Below, one piece after another: positions 25,654 through 34,489 of a stretch of DNA of 64,000 nucleotides. The notes beneath the pieces were generated by a model, which had not been told where the DNA came from, did not search any database, and worked only from the letters and a program-made list of their open reading frames with translations. The position numbers and the translations under genes are program-made. The stretch comes from a bacterium (GTDB lineage: Bacteria > Verrucomicrobiota > Kiritimatiellia > CAIKKV01 > CAITUY01), in assembly GCA_037128595.1 (NCBI GenBank), contig JBAXWB010000001.1, positions 62,001 through 126,000 of the forward strand. The letters are read 5' to 3'. How positions within the stretch are numbered: the first letter of the stretch is position 1; each line of letters starts with the position of its first letter.

Positions 25654-27606
25654 ATGCAAAAAAAGAAGGCAATCTGGTGGTTTTTCCCCTCTTTACTGGA
25701 ACCCTGTGATGGACCGTGGGGAAAATTGAGTGATTTCGGGCATGATCCTGTGCTTACCTGGAAGGCGATTATCGACTGGGCGGCGAAACTGAAGGTGGAT
25801 CACCTGATTCCCGGCATCGAACCCTACCAGAGCGACCGTGTCTACAATCAATGGGGGTTCCACTACATCTGTCATTTCCCTGATGATCCGGCTGCGCGTT
25901 GTTTCGATGAAGAGACCATTAAGCGGAACATCGCCACGGTCCGCGCCATTGCCGCCTATGGGCGTGAGAAGAAGGTCGGGATCATGTTCCATCACTACAA
26001 TCTCATGGCGCCGGAACGTTGGGTGCAGGAGCATCCCGCCCTGCAAGCCAAGTTAGACGCCGTTCATGATCCGGTCTGGGGGCACCACCCCCGCAATGAC
26101 CGTCTGGGTAACCTGGTCTCGAACCTCTGCTGGAATGATCCGGAATATAAGGCCTTCATGCAGCGGTGCTGGCGGGAAGTCTTCACCAACATCCCTGAAC
26201 TGGCTGGTGCCATGATCACGGCAGGTGAGTTCAGTCACTGCGGCTGTGATCAGTGCACCGGCGGTACTCCCGTCTATGTGTTGCAGGATAAGGACAGTCC
26301 GGAAGAGGCAGCCCGCGGGGCGGCAGCCAAGGCCATCCGCGATGAAAAACGCGGGGACATGTCGATTGACCTGATCCGCACTTTCACGGATATCCTGAAT
26401 GAGTTTAAAAAGGAAACCATCGTTCGGACCTGGTTTATGGCCGGGTGGGTGAACCGGTTGCCCAAAGGAATTGATTACGCCACCAAGTACTCCCTATTTG
26501 ATGCCTGTTGGGGCGGGCCGGATCCGGTCGTGCACAAGTGGCTGGAAGCCGGACACAAGATGTGGGAAACCGTGGCCATTGAGGCGGAGAACTGCGGCCC
26601 GATCATGTGGCATGATGAGGAGTGGAATAAGCTCACGGCGCAGCGGAATAACGCGCTGGATATCCAGGGCTGCATCATTCACATCAATGTGCAGTGGGGC
26701 CACACCGGCCATATTGCCTCGTTCACGGCCTCTCGCAACATCACGCGGCTGCTGGAGGGATTGGAACAGACGGCGCAAGCGGGTTCATCGTTGGCGGAAT
26801 TCCGCGACTTCTTCGGGCCTGAGGCGGGAGAGCCAATTTTCCGTGCTGCTAAACTGATTGCCACGTTTCCCCTGCACATGACGAGCACCGTGCATCTGGC
26901 GCGAGAAGGTTTTTCGTTTGGCATGCCGCCGTGGTTTGACGGGGATTGGCGCTGGCCGGGTGTGTTGGGAAGTCCTCAATATCAGCCTGAGCCCTGGGCG
27001 AATCCGGACGGACTGACCACCATCTATGAACTTGTCAAAGCGGTCGCCGCCAAGCCGGCAAGTTATCAGGCGGTCATGGACGCCCCCAGTGGGACCTGCA
27101 TCAGCCGTTGTGATGAGATTGCGGTGTGGTGTCAGGAGGCGTGCACGATCCTTGAGACCTGTCCAACACCGCCTTCGCCTGAGGGCCGAAGCGAGCTGCT
27201 CACCTTGAAGGCCTCGGCACACATTGCGGCCTTGGCGGCGCGTGAGTATGCAGCCGTTTTGCGGGCCCGTGTGGCCTGGGAAGCGGTTAAGACGCTGCCC
27301 ACGGGCAGTCCCGAGGCCTGTGCCGCGCGGGAGATGGCGGCCAGCTGGTATGAGAAGACCGTGGCGGCCTTGAGTGACCAGATCCCCTGGGCCCTGGAAA
27401 TCGCGCGGGTGTATCCCGATGTGATGCATCATGTGGCGGAATCACGTGAAACTTTCAATCGGTTTACCTTGGCTACCCGATTGCGGATTCGCCGTGATGA
27501 GTTGAATCGTATCCGCACCGTCGAGGGTCCGGAGTGGAAGAAGAAAATGATGGTAGACTTCTGGTCACATCTGCCCAGCACGATCGGCAGCGGCGCTCTT
27601 CGATAA
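25654..27606 (+). CDS. Cytoplasmic TIM-barrel glycoside-hydrolase-like protein, unknown family
   Basis: 650 aa without signal peptide. The first ~380 residues look like a TIM barrel (VDHLIPGIEPYQS, KKVGIMFHHYNLMAPERWV, ELAGAMITAGEF), with a CGCDQC cysteine cluster at 196-201 similar in style to motifs of DUF4838 and other PVC glycosidase-like proteins, and aromatic/acidic residues (GPIMWHDEEWNK) that could form an active site. The C-terminal ~250 residues are helical. I do not recognise a CAZy family; GH67- or GH20-like relatives are possible. GGGAG lies 8 nt before the ATG. It is the first gene of the transcript driven by promoter B. Confidence 0.72.
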   Translation: MQKKKAIWWFFPSLLEPCDGPWGKLSDFGHDPVLTWKAIIDWAAKLKVDHLIPGIEPYQSDRVYNQWGFHYICHFPDDPAARCFDEETIKRNIATVRAIAAYGREKKVGIMFHHYNLMAPERWVQEHPALQAKLDAVHDPVWGHHPRNDRLGNLVSNLCWNDPEYKAFMQRCWREVFTNIPELAGAMITAGEFSHCGCDQCTGGTPVYVLQDKDSPEEAARGAAAKAIRDEKRGDMSIDLIRTFTDILNEFKKETIVRTWFMAGWVNRLPKGIDYATKYSLFDACWGGPDPVVHKWLEAGHKMWETVAIEAENCGPIMWHDEEWNKLTAQRNNALDIQGCIIHINVQWGHTGHIASFTASRNITRLLEGLEQTAQAGSSLAEFRDFFGPEAGEPIFRAAKLIATFPLHMTSTVHLAREGFSFGMPPWFDGDWRWPGVLGSPQYQPEPWANPDGLTTIYELVKAVAAKPASYQAVMDAPSGTCISRCDEIAVWCQEACTILETCPTPPSPEGRSELLTLKASAHIAALAAREYAAVLRARVAWEAVKTLPTGSPEACAAREMAASWYEKTVAALSDQIPWALEIARVYPDVMHHVAESRETFNRFTLATRLRIRRDELNRIRTVEGPEWKKKMMVDFWSHLPSTIGSGALR

Positions 27607-27610
27607 TGAA

Positions 27611-27650
27611 GAAATTTGAACAGAAGCACGCGAAGACCGCAAAGGTGATA
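27611..27650. repeat. Family III repeat, single arm
   Basis: AATTTGAACAGAAG followed by CGCGAAG and CGCAAAG units. The same arm occurs as an inverted pair inside the GH42 gene at 61442-61552. Occupies the gap between the TIM-barrel and DUF4838 genes. Confidence 0.8.
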
Positions 27651-27673
27651 AATGATCGTTAAAAGGTGAAAAT

Positions 27674-30085
27674 ATGATGAAAAAATATAGTCTGATGGTG
27701 TTGGCCGCAGTCGGGTTGTCCAGTTGGGTCGGGGCGGTGGATCTGGTTAAAGAGGGGCGACCGGTGGCGGAGATAGTACTTTCGGAGACGGCCACGCCGA
27801 GTGTCAAGGTTGCGGCAAAGGAGCTCCAGCGCCACCTCGAAGCGATGTCGGGCGCCAAACTTGCCATTGTTAGTGAGGCTTCCACCAATGTGGAGAACCA
27901 CGTCTATGTGGGGGAGAGCGACGCGACCCGGAAACTCGGGGTTTCGCTGGATGATGTCAAGGATGACGGCTTCAAAATCATCGCGGAAAAGAACCATGTC
28001 GTGGTGGCCGGGCGTCAGATCTATTATTCGCCTAACGCACTCGCGCAATTCAAGGATGTGGCCCGGAGCAACCGGCAGCAAGCTTGGGAGGCCTACACCG
28101 GGCACAAGTGGCGCTTCCCGACCATTATTGACCTTCGCGACTTCAACAATGAGCTGGGACTGCATTTATGGGACGGGACCGGCACGCTCTACGGGGCGTA
28201 TGAGTTGTTGGCGCAATTGGGGATGCGTTGGTATATGCCCGTGGCCGATATCGGGTTGGTCATCCCGAAACTGAGCAACATCAGCATCAAGGAGCAGTCC
28301 ATCAAACGGGAACCCCAATTCCCGGTGCGCATCATGGCCAATGGAACCGGCCGTTTGAAGGATGAGTTCCTGTGGTACAAGTCCATGGGGGTCGGGCAAG
28401 CGGTTTTCATGCCCATTTATCATAGCGTCAGTGGGCCTACGAAAATAGCGCCCGAGACCCAGCCCCAGGAGTACTACGGTATAGTGGGCGGAAAAGTTGA
28501 TTACAGTTCACCCCGCCTCAGCAATGAGCGATTGCGGGTGGATACGGTGGAATATCTGGAGTGGGTCGACAAGGCTTTTCCTGGTCTACAGTATGCCTGT
28601 ATTGGTCAGCCGGATGGCTGGTCGACGCTGGATAGTACGGATACCGCCGCCGGTTGGGATAAGATTGCCGAACGTGGTACGGAAGGCTGTTTCAGTGATT
28701 ATGCCTGGGATTTTACGCAAGATGTCAGTAAGCGCATTTTGGCGAAACACCCGGATAAGAAATTTACCATTATGGCTTATTCCAACACCCGTAGGCCGCC
28801 AGTCAGTCTCGGCCAGCTCCCGACCAATATGGCGGTCATTTTCTGTCAACACATGGCCAACGGCGTGTTTACCAGCACCGAATTAAGTGACCGCAACGAG
28901 TGGCTGTCGAAAATGAGCCACAAAGACCAGCTTCTGGTCTATGAATATTACATTGATCACGCCCCGGGCTACAACTTTCCGCCAATTCCTGTGATCTTCA
29001 CTAAACTGATGAAGCAGGATTTCGACCGACTATACGATCATAGTGCCGGATTTTATGCGGAAGTGGCCTGGTCGACGAGTGATGAAATGGCCCGCAACAA
29101 GGATCTCTCACTGCGTCGTCCCGGAATTTCGCACCTGATGCTCTATCTCCACAATCGCCTCTGCTGGGATCGCAATCTCGATGTGCAGGCGGTCCTGAAT
29201 GAGTACTACGACCTCTTCTTTGGCCCGGCCAAGGCGGAGATGAAAGAGTTTTATGAGTTTTCTGAATCCGTCTGGATGCGGCCCGAGTCCCGGCAGATCA
29301 CGGCCGCCGGCGGGTTCCTTAAGCCTGCTGATGTGGCACGGTATAGCGATATTCTGGCGCGTGCCAAGGCCAAGGCTGGTGAGACGATCTATGGTAAACG
29401 GATAGACTTTATCGTGGCTGAAATGGAGCCGCTGAAGTTGCTGTTCGAGAAGCTGAAACGCACGGGGCCCAGCATCCAGATCAAGGTGAGCAAGGATAAA
29501 CCGCTGATTGACGGGGATCTGGACAAGCCCTTCTGGCGTGCTGAGCCGTATAGTTTCATTCCGCTGCGCGACATCATGACGGGCGAGGTCCCGGGGCATG
29601 CGCCCGCCAACGTCTCGTTCCGCTGGTTGAACGATAATTCCGCGTTGATCATTGGCGTTGAGTGCATGGAGCCAAAGATGGATAAGCTGGTGGCGGGGTG
29701 CAAAGAGGCCGATTCACCGGCGATCTTCAAGGATGACTCGGTGGAAATCAGGCTGGAAACGGCAAAGGGAATGCGCCCCTTTATTGTGGTCAACTCGGCT
29801 GGGGTTGTTTTGGATGAATGCGTGACGGATAAGCTGGAAGATCTGCCTAACTTCTACAAGGTCAGCAAGGTGGCCGTAAAGAAATATGCCGACCGCTGGA
29901 CGGTGGAAATGCAGATCGACGCCAAGCCGATTTCCGGCGAGCGGCCCGTGCCCTTTTATCCGTGGGGTGCCAATGTCTGCCGCCTACGCATGGCTGGCAA
30001 TACGCCGGAGTTCTATATGCTCTCCCCCAGTGGAACCAAATTCAACGATCTGAAATGTATGGCCAATATCTTTGTGAGGAAATGA
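27674..30085 (+). CDS. Secreted DUF4838 protein with C-terminal CBM9-like domain
   Basis: 803 aa with a signal peptide (MMKKYSLMVLAAVGLSSWVGA). An N-terminal GH67-N-like domain (AAKELQRHLEAMSGAKLAIV) leads into DUF4838 (TGTLYGAYELLAQLGMRWYM, and C-terminal barrel motifs such as LLVYEYYIDHAPGYN). From about 605 a CBM9-like fold begins (DKPLIDGDLDKPFWRAEPYS). It is a probable periplasmic or extracellular glycan-active enzyme; no catalytic assignment is possible. It belongs to the promoter B transcript, after the cytoplasmic TIM-barrel protein. A second DUF4838 protein is at the end of the window. Confidence 0.87.
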   Translation: MMKKYSLMVLAAVGLSSWVGAVDLVKEGRPVAEIVLSETATPSVKVAAKELQRHLEAMSGAKLAIVSEASTNVENHVYVGESDATRKLGVSLDDVKDDGFKIIAEKNHVVVAGRQIYYSPNALAQFKDVARSNRQQAWEAYTGHKWRFPTIIDLRDFNNELGLHLWDGTGTLYGAYELLAQLGMRWYMPVADIGLVIPKLSNISIKEQSIKREPQFPVRIMANGTGRLKDEFLWYKSMGVGQAVFMPIYHSVSGPTKIAPETQPQEYYGIVGGKVDYSSPRLSNERLRVDTVEYLEWVDKAFPGLQYACIGQPDGWSTLDSTDTAAGWDKIAERGTEGCFSDYAWDFTQDVSKRILAKHPDKKFTIMAYSNTRRPPVSLGQLPTNMAVIFCQHMANGVFTSTELSDRNEWLSKMSHKDQLLVYEYYIDHAPGYNFPPIPVIFTKLMKQDFDRLYDHSAGFYAEVAWSTSDEMARNKDLSLRRPGISHLMLYLHNRLCWDRNLDVQAVLNEYYDLFFGPAKAEMKEFYEFSESVWMRPESRQITAAGGFLKPADVARYSDILARAKAKAGETIYGKRIDFIVAEMEPLKLLFEKLKRTGPSIQIKVSKDKPLIDGDLDKPFWRAEPYSFIPLRDIMTGEVPGHAPANVSFRWLNDNSALIIGVECMEPKMDKLVAGCKEADSPAIFKDDSVEIRLETAKGMRPFIVVNSAGVVLDECVTDKLEDLPNFYKVSKVAVKKYADRWTVEMQIDAKPISGERPVPFYPWGANVCRLRMAGNTPEFYMLSPSGTKFNDLKCMANIFVRK

Positions 30086-30100
30086 GGATCAGGCACCGGA

Positions 30101-30207
30101 CACCCCTCACCTAAATCCTCTCCCACAAGGGGAGAGGAAAGAGGGGAATCAGGGAGATAAATCTCTACGCCCTCTCCCCTTGAGGGAGAGGGCGGGGGTG
30201 AGGGGTG
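30101..30207. repeat. Family IV structured repeat (clamp plus two hairpins)
   Basis: CACCCCTCAC (30101-30110) pairs with GTGAGGGGTG (30198-30207). Enclosed are two hairpins: CCTCTCCC/GGGAGAGG (30117-30137) and CCCTCTCCC/GGGAGAGGG (30170-30192). Similar CCCTCTCCCC-type palindromes are widespread in bacterial intergenic regions. It lies between the DUF4838 and acetylesterase genes. Confidence 0.88.
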
Positions 30208-30279
30208 CTCTGGCGCAAGGGTGAGCAGAGGCGACACCATAATTCTGAATTTATAAAAACATATAACCGAAGGATTTCG

Positions 30280-32340
30280 ATGAAACGTTTATTTCTAATG
30301 TCGTTTATCTTTTTCTGCTCGCTAGCTTCATTGCAGGCAGAGGTCACTCTGCCGCCGATCTTTTCCGCTCATGCGGTGCTGCAAAAAGCCGCTAAGGTTC
30401 CGATCTGGGGCCGGGCAGCTCCGGGTGAGAAAGTGACGGTCACGCTCGACAAAGCCACCGCCGAGACCACGGCCGATGCAACCGGGAAATGGAGGACGAC
30501 GCTCGATTTGAGCCAGTCCTCGCCCGGCCCCTTTGCCTTGATCGTCAAGGGCAAGAACCAGTTGACAGTAGAAGATGTACTTGTGGGTGAAGTCTGGCTC
30601 TGTTCCGGTCAGTCGAACATGGAGTTTATCCTCCGTGAACTGCCTGCAGATTACATGGAAATCACTAATTCTGCCAATCCGAGCTTGCGGCAGTTTTCGG
30701 TTGAAAGTGTTGATACAGGAGTTCAGCCTGATGAGAGCAAAGGCCAATGGACGAGCGCCAGTCCCCAGACGGCTGGCCAGTTCACGGCCGTCGGCTATTA
30801 CTTCGGGAAAACACTCCAGAAAGAGCTTGGCGTTCCCGTCGGCCTCATCAAAAGTGCCAGGGGGGCTTCCGCCTGCGAAGCCTGGACCCGCCGTGGGGCG
30901 TTTGAGATGGATGCCGAACTCAAGGCCGGGGCTGAGGAATCCATTGAGGCCATGGAGTCACGTCCCGCACGCTTGCAGGCGTATCTGGCCGCTGTTCCGG
31001 TGTGGGAAGCCAAGCATCAGCGAGCCGATGTCGCAGATCCCGGCCTTCCTGCCAGTAACGGGTGGCAGACAGTAACGCTTCCTGGGCCGGTTGCCGGCTC
31101 GGGCGCCGTCTGGCTGCGTCGAACCGTGACCGTCCCGGGTGAGCTTGCGGGAAAACGTCTGCGTCTGGATCTCGGGAATGTGCAGGGCCTGGAGCAAGTG
31201 TATTGGAATGGCGTGAAGATCGGGGGAAGCTCGCTTGAGCAGAGCCTGATCAGCCCGTATCGCCGTTGCTTTGTTCCGGAGGATCAGGTCAGGGAAGGTG
31301 ATGCCACTCTGCTCATACGTCTGTTTAACTCCACCGGAAATACGGCCATTCTCGGTAAGAGTATGGCGGCGGTGGATTCTGCCACCCCGTTTTCGATCGA
31401 TGGGGAGTGGCAAGTCCAGACCGCTTCTTCGTTTTCCGATCCGTCCCCTTTTCTGGCAGAACTCCCCCCGCTTCCCGGCAACAAGCCGCAGGCCATTCAT
31501 ACTGCTACTTATTTATTCAATGGCCAGATCGCGCCGCTTATACCCTATGCCATTAAGGGCGTGATCTGGTATCAGGGCGAATTTAATAGTCCCTGCGCAT
31601 TCCAATACCGAAAAACGTTCCCCCTGATGATCAACGACTGGCGTGTGCAATGGCGGCAGGGTGATTTCCCCTTCTACTTCTGCCAACTTGCCAATTACCA
31701 CCCGAAAATAGCCACTCCCGGCGAAAGCGCTTTGGCTGAAATACGAGAAGCCCAGACCTTGACGTTGGCCCTGCCGAAAACCGGCCAGGCCGTCCTGATC
31801 GACATTGGGGAGGAAGGGGACATTCATCCCAGAAATAAGAAGGACGTCGGCGCCCGCCTTGCCCGTATGGCATTGGCTAGGGACTACGGCAAAGGGGGAG
31901 AGGATTCCGGTCCCGTTTATGAGTCCTCTGTTATCCAGAGCAATCAAATACGGATCACCTTTACCCATACGGCGGGCAAACTCGTGGCGCGACCTCTGCC
32001 TAAAACCTATCAGCCCAGAAGCCTTTCCCCGGAGACCGTGCCGCTGGTGCTGAACCGACCTGACAGCGAACTGCAGGGGTTTGCGATTTGCGGAGAGGAC
32101 CGGAAATGGGTCTGGGCAGACGCCCGGATCGACGGTGCGGGTGTGATCGTCTCGGCGACCGGGGTCGCTAAGCCCGTGGCGGTGCGATATGCCTGGGCTA
32201 ATAATCCGACCTGTAACCTGTATAACGAGGCGGGACTTCCTGCTGGCCCGTTCCGGACAGATGACTTTCCGCTGATTACCCGGAACATGAAATTTCCAGC
32301 GCATGAAATGCCGCGCCCACAACAACAATCAGGCAAATGA
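30280..32340 (+). CDS. Secreted sialate O-acetylesterase-like SGNH enzyme
   Basis: 686 aa with a signal peptide (MKRLFLMSFIFFCSLASLQA). SIAE-type SGNH esterase: nucleophile S112 in CSGQSNMEF, and D514/H516 in DIGEEGDIHPRNKK. A beta-sandwich insertion (about 255-360) is normal for the family, and the motif AIKGVIWYQGEFN precedes the C-terminal catalytic half. It removes O-acetyl groups from sugars; in PVC bacteria these enzymes usually act on acetylated polysaccharides rather than sialic acid. GAAGGA lies 6 nt before the chosen ATG. Family relative at 53483 is cytoplasmic. Confidence 0.92.
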   Translation: MKRLFLMSFIFFCSLASLQAEVTLPPIFSAHAVLQKAAKVPIWGRAAPGEKVTVTLDKATAETTADATGKWRTTLDLSQSSPGPFALIVKGKNQLTVEDVLVGEVWLCSGQSNMEFILRELPADYMEITNSANPSLRQFSVESVDTGVQPDESKGQWTSASPQTAGQFTAVGYYFGKTLQKELGVPVGLIKSARGASACEAWTRRGAFEMDAELKAGAEESIEAMESRPARLQAYLAAVPVWEAKHQRADVADPGLPASNGWQTVTLPGPVAGSGAVWLRRTVTVPGELAGKRLRLDLGNVQGLEQVYWNGVKIGGSSLEQSLISPYRRCFVPEDQVREGDATLLIRLFNSTGNTAILGKSMAAVDSATPFSIDGEWQVQTASSFSDPSPFLAELPPLPGNKPQAIHTATYLFNGQIAPLIPYAIKGVIWYQGEFNSPCAFQYRKTFPLMINDWRVQWRQGDFPFYFCQLANYHPKIATPGESALAEIREAQTLTLALPKTGQAVLIDIGEEGDIHPRNKKDVGARLARMALARDYGKGGEDSGPVYESSVIQSNQIRITFTHTAGKLVARPLPKTYQPRSLSPETVPLVLNRPDSELQGFAICGEDRKWVWADARIDGAGVIVSATGVAKPVAVRYAWANNPTCNLYNEAGLPAGPFRTDDFPLITRNMKFPAHEMPRPQQQSGK

Positions 32341-32380
32341 TTGAATGTGTTTTTCTGGGTTCTGAAAAAACATAATCGGG

Positions 32381-32436
32381 TTGACTTTTGCACGGAAAAA
32401 GCGTCTAATAAATACAGTTTCAGTACATAGGAATAC
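32381..32436 (+). promoter_or_regulatory. Predicted promoter and operator C
   Basis: TTGACT at 32381-32386, 17-nt spacer, TCTAAT at 32404-32409, then TACA (32413) N7 TACA (32424) N4 AATAC (32432-32436). Geometry is nearly identical to promoter B. It precedes the sialidase-like gene at 32496. Confidence 0.75.
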
Positions 32437-32495
32437 ATCGCGCGCAAGTGGGACGAAATCATTGCAGGAAGAGTTTTTGTGGAAGGGATCGACGA

Positions 32496-33518
32496 ATGCA
32501 GCTGAAATGGATCAAAAAGGTTTTTTCCGATGGCAGGCACAACGCTTTTACAGGCCTGACTTTGTTCAAAGGTCATTATCTATTGGCTTTCCGTAATGCT
32601 GAAAAGCATGGGTCTGAAAGCAGCAAGCAAGTGATCATGACCAGCCCTGATGGAGAGCAATGGCGCGTGCTTCAGGAGACGGTATTATCTGAGTCCATCG
32701 TGGCTCCGCATGCACTCCCGCCAGGGACTCCGATGGATTACCGCGACAGTTACTTCCTGAATGTGGGCGATGAGTTGAAATTGTATTCTTTTTTTGTCCC
32801 CCCCATGCGGCGCAATGAAGACGAGCGCATGGCACCGCCGGGGACGCTTCTGATGACGTCTCGGGATGGGGTGAATTGGTCGGAACCGGTCATGGTTTGT
32901 GCAGGGGCGATTCTCTGGAAGCCGATTTTCTGGCAGGGCCGCTTCTGGTGCGCGGGGTATCGCCGTGAACCCGGCGTGGGTTATGTGATCAGAATGTATG
33001 AATCAGATGACGGCAAAACGTGGCTCCAGGGAAGCGTCATCGCGGGCGGGAGCGAATGCATGCTGACGCCTGCCGGTGCGAATACCCTGCGTGCCTTTGT
33101 CCGGACGGAAAAAAAGCCCTGTCATATGGAGATCTGGGAAAGCCAGACTCCCTTTACGACGTGGGAGAGGCTGGCGGTGATTCCCAAGATCATTCAGGCC
33201 CCGCATCTGGTGACCCTTAACGGAAATCAGTATTTATTCGGACGCGAGACGCCCTCCTATCAGGATGAGGCTCAGGCAATGAAGCCGCCTTCCTCCTTGC
33301 GCCGGTGTAAAATCTGGAAAGTGGTAGAGACGGTAGTCGGGGAGGTCCTTGAATTACCAAGTAGCGGCGACACATCGTATGTTGGCACGGCGATCAGGCC
33401 CGATGGACTGTTGCTGGTCAGTTATTACTCCCAGCATGAGGCAAAAGATCCGGATCCGCAACATGACGATCCGAATAATAAACCCTCGGATATTTTTGTG
33501 GCAGCCATTCAATTGTAA
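32496..33518 (+). CDS. Sialidase-like beta-propeller protein (Asp-box repeats)
   Basis: 340 aa, no signal peptide. Three Asp-box motifs are visible (SPDGEQWRV, SRDGVNWSEP, SDDGKTWLQG), each typical of a blade in BNR/sialidase-like propellers. The catalytic Arg triad of true sialidases cannot be assigned with confidence. It may be a cytoplasmic glycoside hydrolase or lyase acting on imported oligosaccharides. GAAGGG lies 8 nt before the ATG at 32496. First gene of the promoter C transcript; the stop overlaps an alternative upstream start of the TPR gene. Confidence 0.83.
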   Translation: MQLKWIKKVFSDGRHNAFTGLTLFKGHYLLAFRNAEKHGSESSKQVIMTSPDGEQWRVLQETVLSESIVAPHALPPGTPMDYRDSYFLNVGDELKLYSFFVPPMRRNEDERMAPPGTLLMTSRDGVNWSEPVMVCAGAILWKPIFWQGRFWCAGYRREPGVGYVIRMYESDDGKTWLQGSVIAGGSECMLTPAGANTLRAFVRTEKKPCHMEIWESQTPFTTWERLAVIPKIIQAPHLVTLNGNQYLFGRETPSYQDEAQAMKPPSSLRRCKIWKVVETVVGEVLELPSSGDTSYVGTAIRPDGLLLVSYYSQHEAKDPDPQHDDPNNKPSDIFVAAIQL

Positions 33519-33538
33519 TGCGTGAAAACGGAGGCGGC

Positions 33539-34423
33539 ATGGTGAAGCGTTTTGTCTTAACAGTATGCGTGATGATTGGGACTCTGCCTGTCCTGGCGGG
33601 AAGTTTTCCTGAGGACTTCCAGTCTGCCATGCTCCTCTTTTGGACAGGCAAAACCGAGGAGGCTGAGACGGCGTTTGTCCAGTTGTCCGAGCGGAAAGTG
33701 GCTCAAAGGGGCGTGGACGAGAGTCTGGCCTATGCCGCCACCTGTGCGCTCGCCCTGAAGAAGCCTGAGCTGGCGTTGGAGCGGGTTGGGAAGATCAAGG
33801 ATGAGAATCTGGCAAAGTTGGGAAAGATGCAGATTCTTAAGGATCAGCGCAAATACGCCGAATTACTGGAACTGGCGGAGAGTGATGATTTCTCAAAATG
33901 GCCGGATGGCAAAATCTACGGGGCGCTGATGTGCCGCGCGAGCGCCTATGCGGGGCTGAAGAAATTCGAAAATGCAGAGAAGGATTTTCGAGACGCCATA
34001 CAATCCACCTTGCTCGCGAACGATAAGGGGGCCGCATTATTGTTGCTAGGCGAGTTATACCGTGACGGGATGAAGGACAATCAGAAGGCGATCGATGCAT
34101 ATGGTGAGCTCATGAAGCTCGAAGATCTGCGAATTGGACTCTTGAGCAAGGCGGTGACATCGCGTGCCCGATTGTTGGCGCTTCAAGGACAGGGGGGGCA
34201 GGCGCTGGTGGAACTGAGTGCCGTGCAGGATAAACCCATTAGGGAGCCTGCGATCATCTGCGCCTTGCGTGTCTGTAGTGGGGAGATGAATATCTCCCTT
34301 GGCAAGCCCAATGAGGCATTAGCCTGTTATCGAGGGGCGGCGGGGGTAACGAATGCCCCGGAAGCACTGCTTAAAGAGGTTGGTCAAAAAATCGCTGACT
34401 TAGAAAAGCTGGATCAAAAATAA
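33539..34423 (+). CDS. Secreted tetratricopeptide-repeat protein
   Basis: 294 aa with a signal peptide (VKRFVLTVCVMIGTLPVLAG) followed by helical repeats of TPR type (about 30-290; for example ALMCRASAYAGLKKFENAEK and ALLLLGELYRDGMKDNQKAI). It probably scaffolds protein assembly in the periplasm. GGAGG 4-5 nt upstream selects ATG 33539; another ATG at 33518 overlaps the previous stop but would lengthen the n-region. No specific partner can be named; it sits between the sialidase-like protein and large surface-type proteins. Confidence 0.8.
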   Translation: MVKRFVLTVCVMIGTLPVLAGSFPEDFQSAMLLFWTGKTEEAETAFVQLSERKVAQRGVDESLAYAATCALALKKPELALERVGKIKDENLAKLGKMQILKDQRKYAELLELAESDDFSKWPDGKIYGALMCRASAYAGLKKFENAEKDFRDAIQSTLLANDKGAALLLLGELYRDGMKDNQKAIDAYGELMKLEDLRIGLLSKAVTSRARLLALQGQGGQALVELSAVQDKPIREPAIICALRVCSGEMNISLGKPNEALACYRGAAGVTNAPEALLKEVGQKIADLEKLDQK

Positions 34424-34489
34424 GGGCTATTTTAGAAAATTGGAAATGGATCAGGAGTTGAGGGTCAGAGAGTGCAAAGGGGGTCTATT

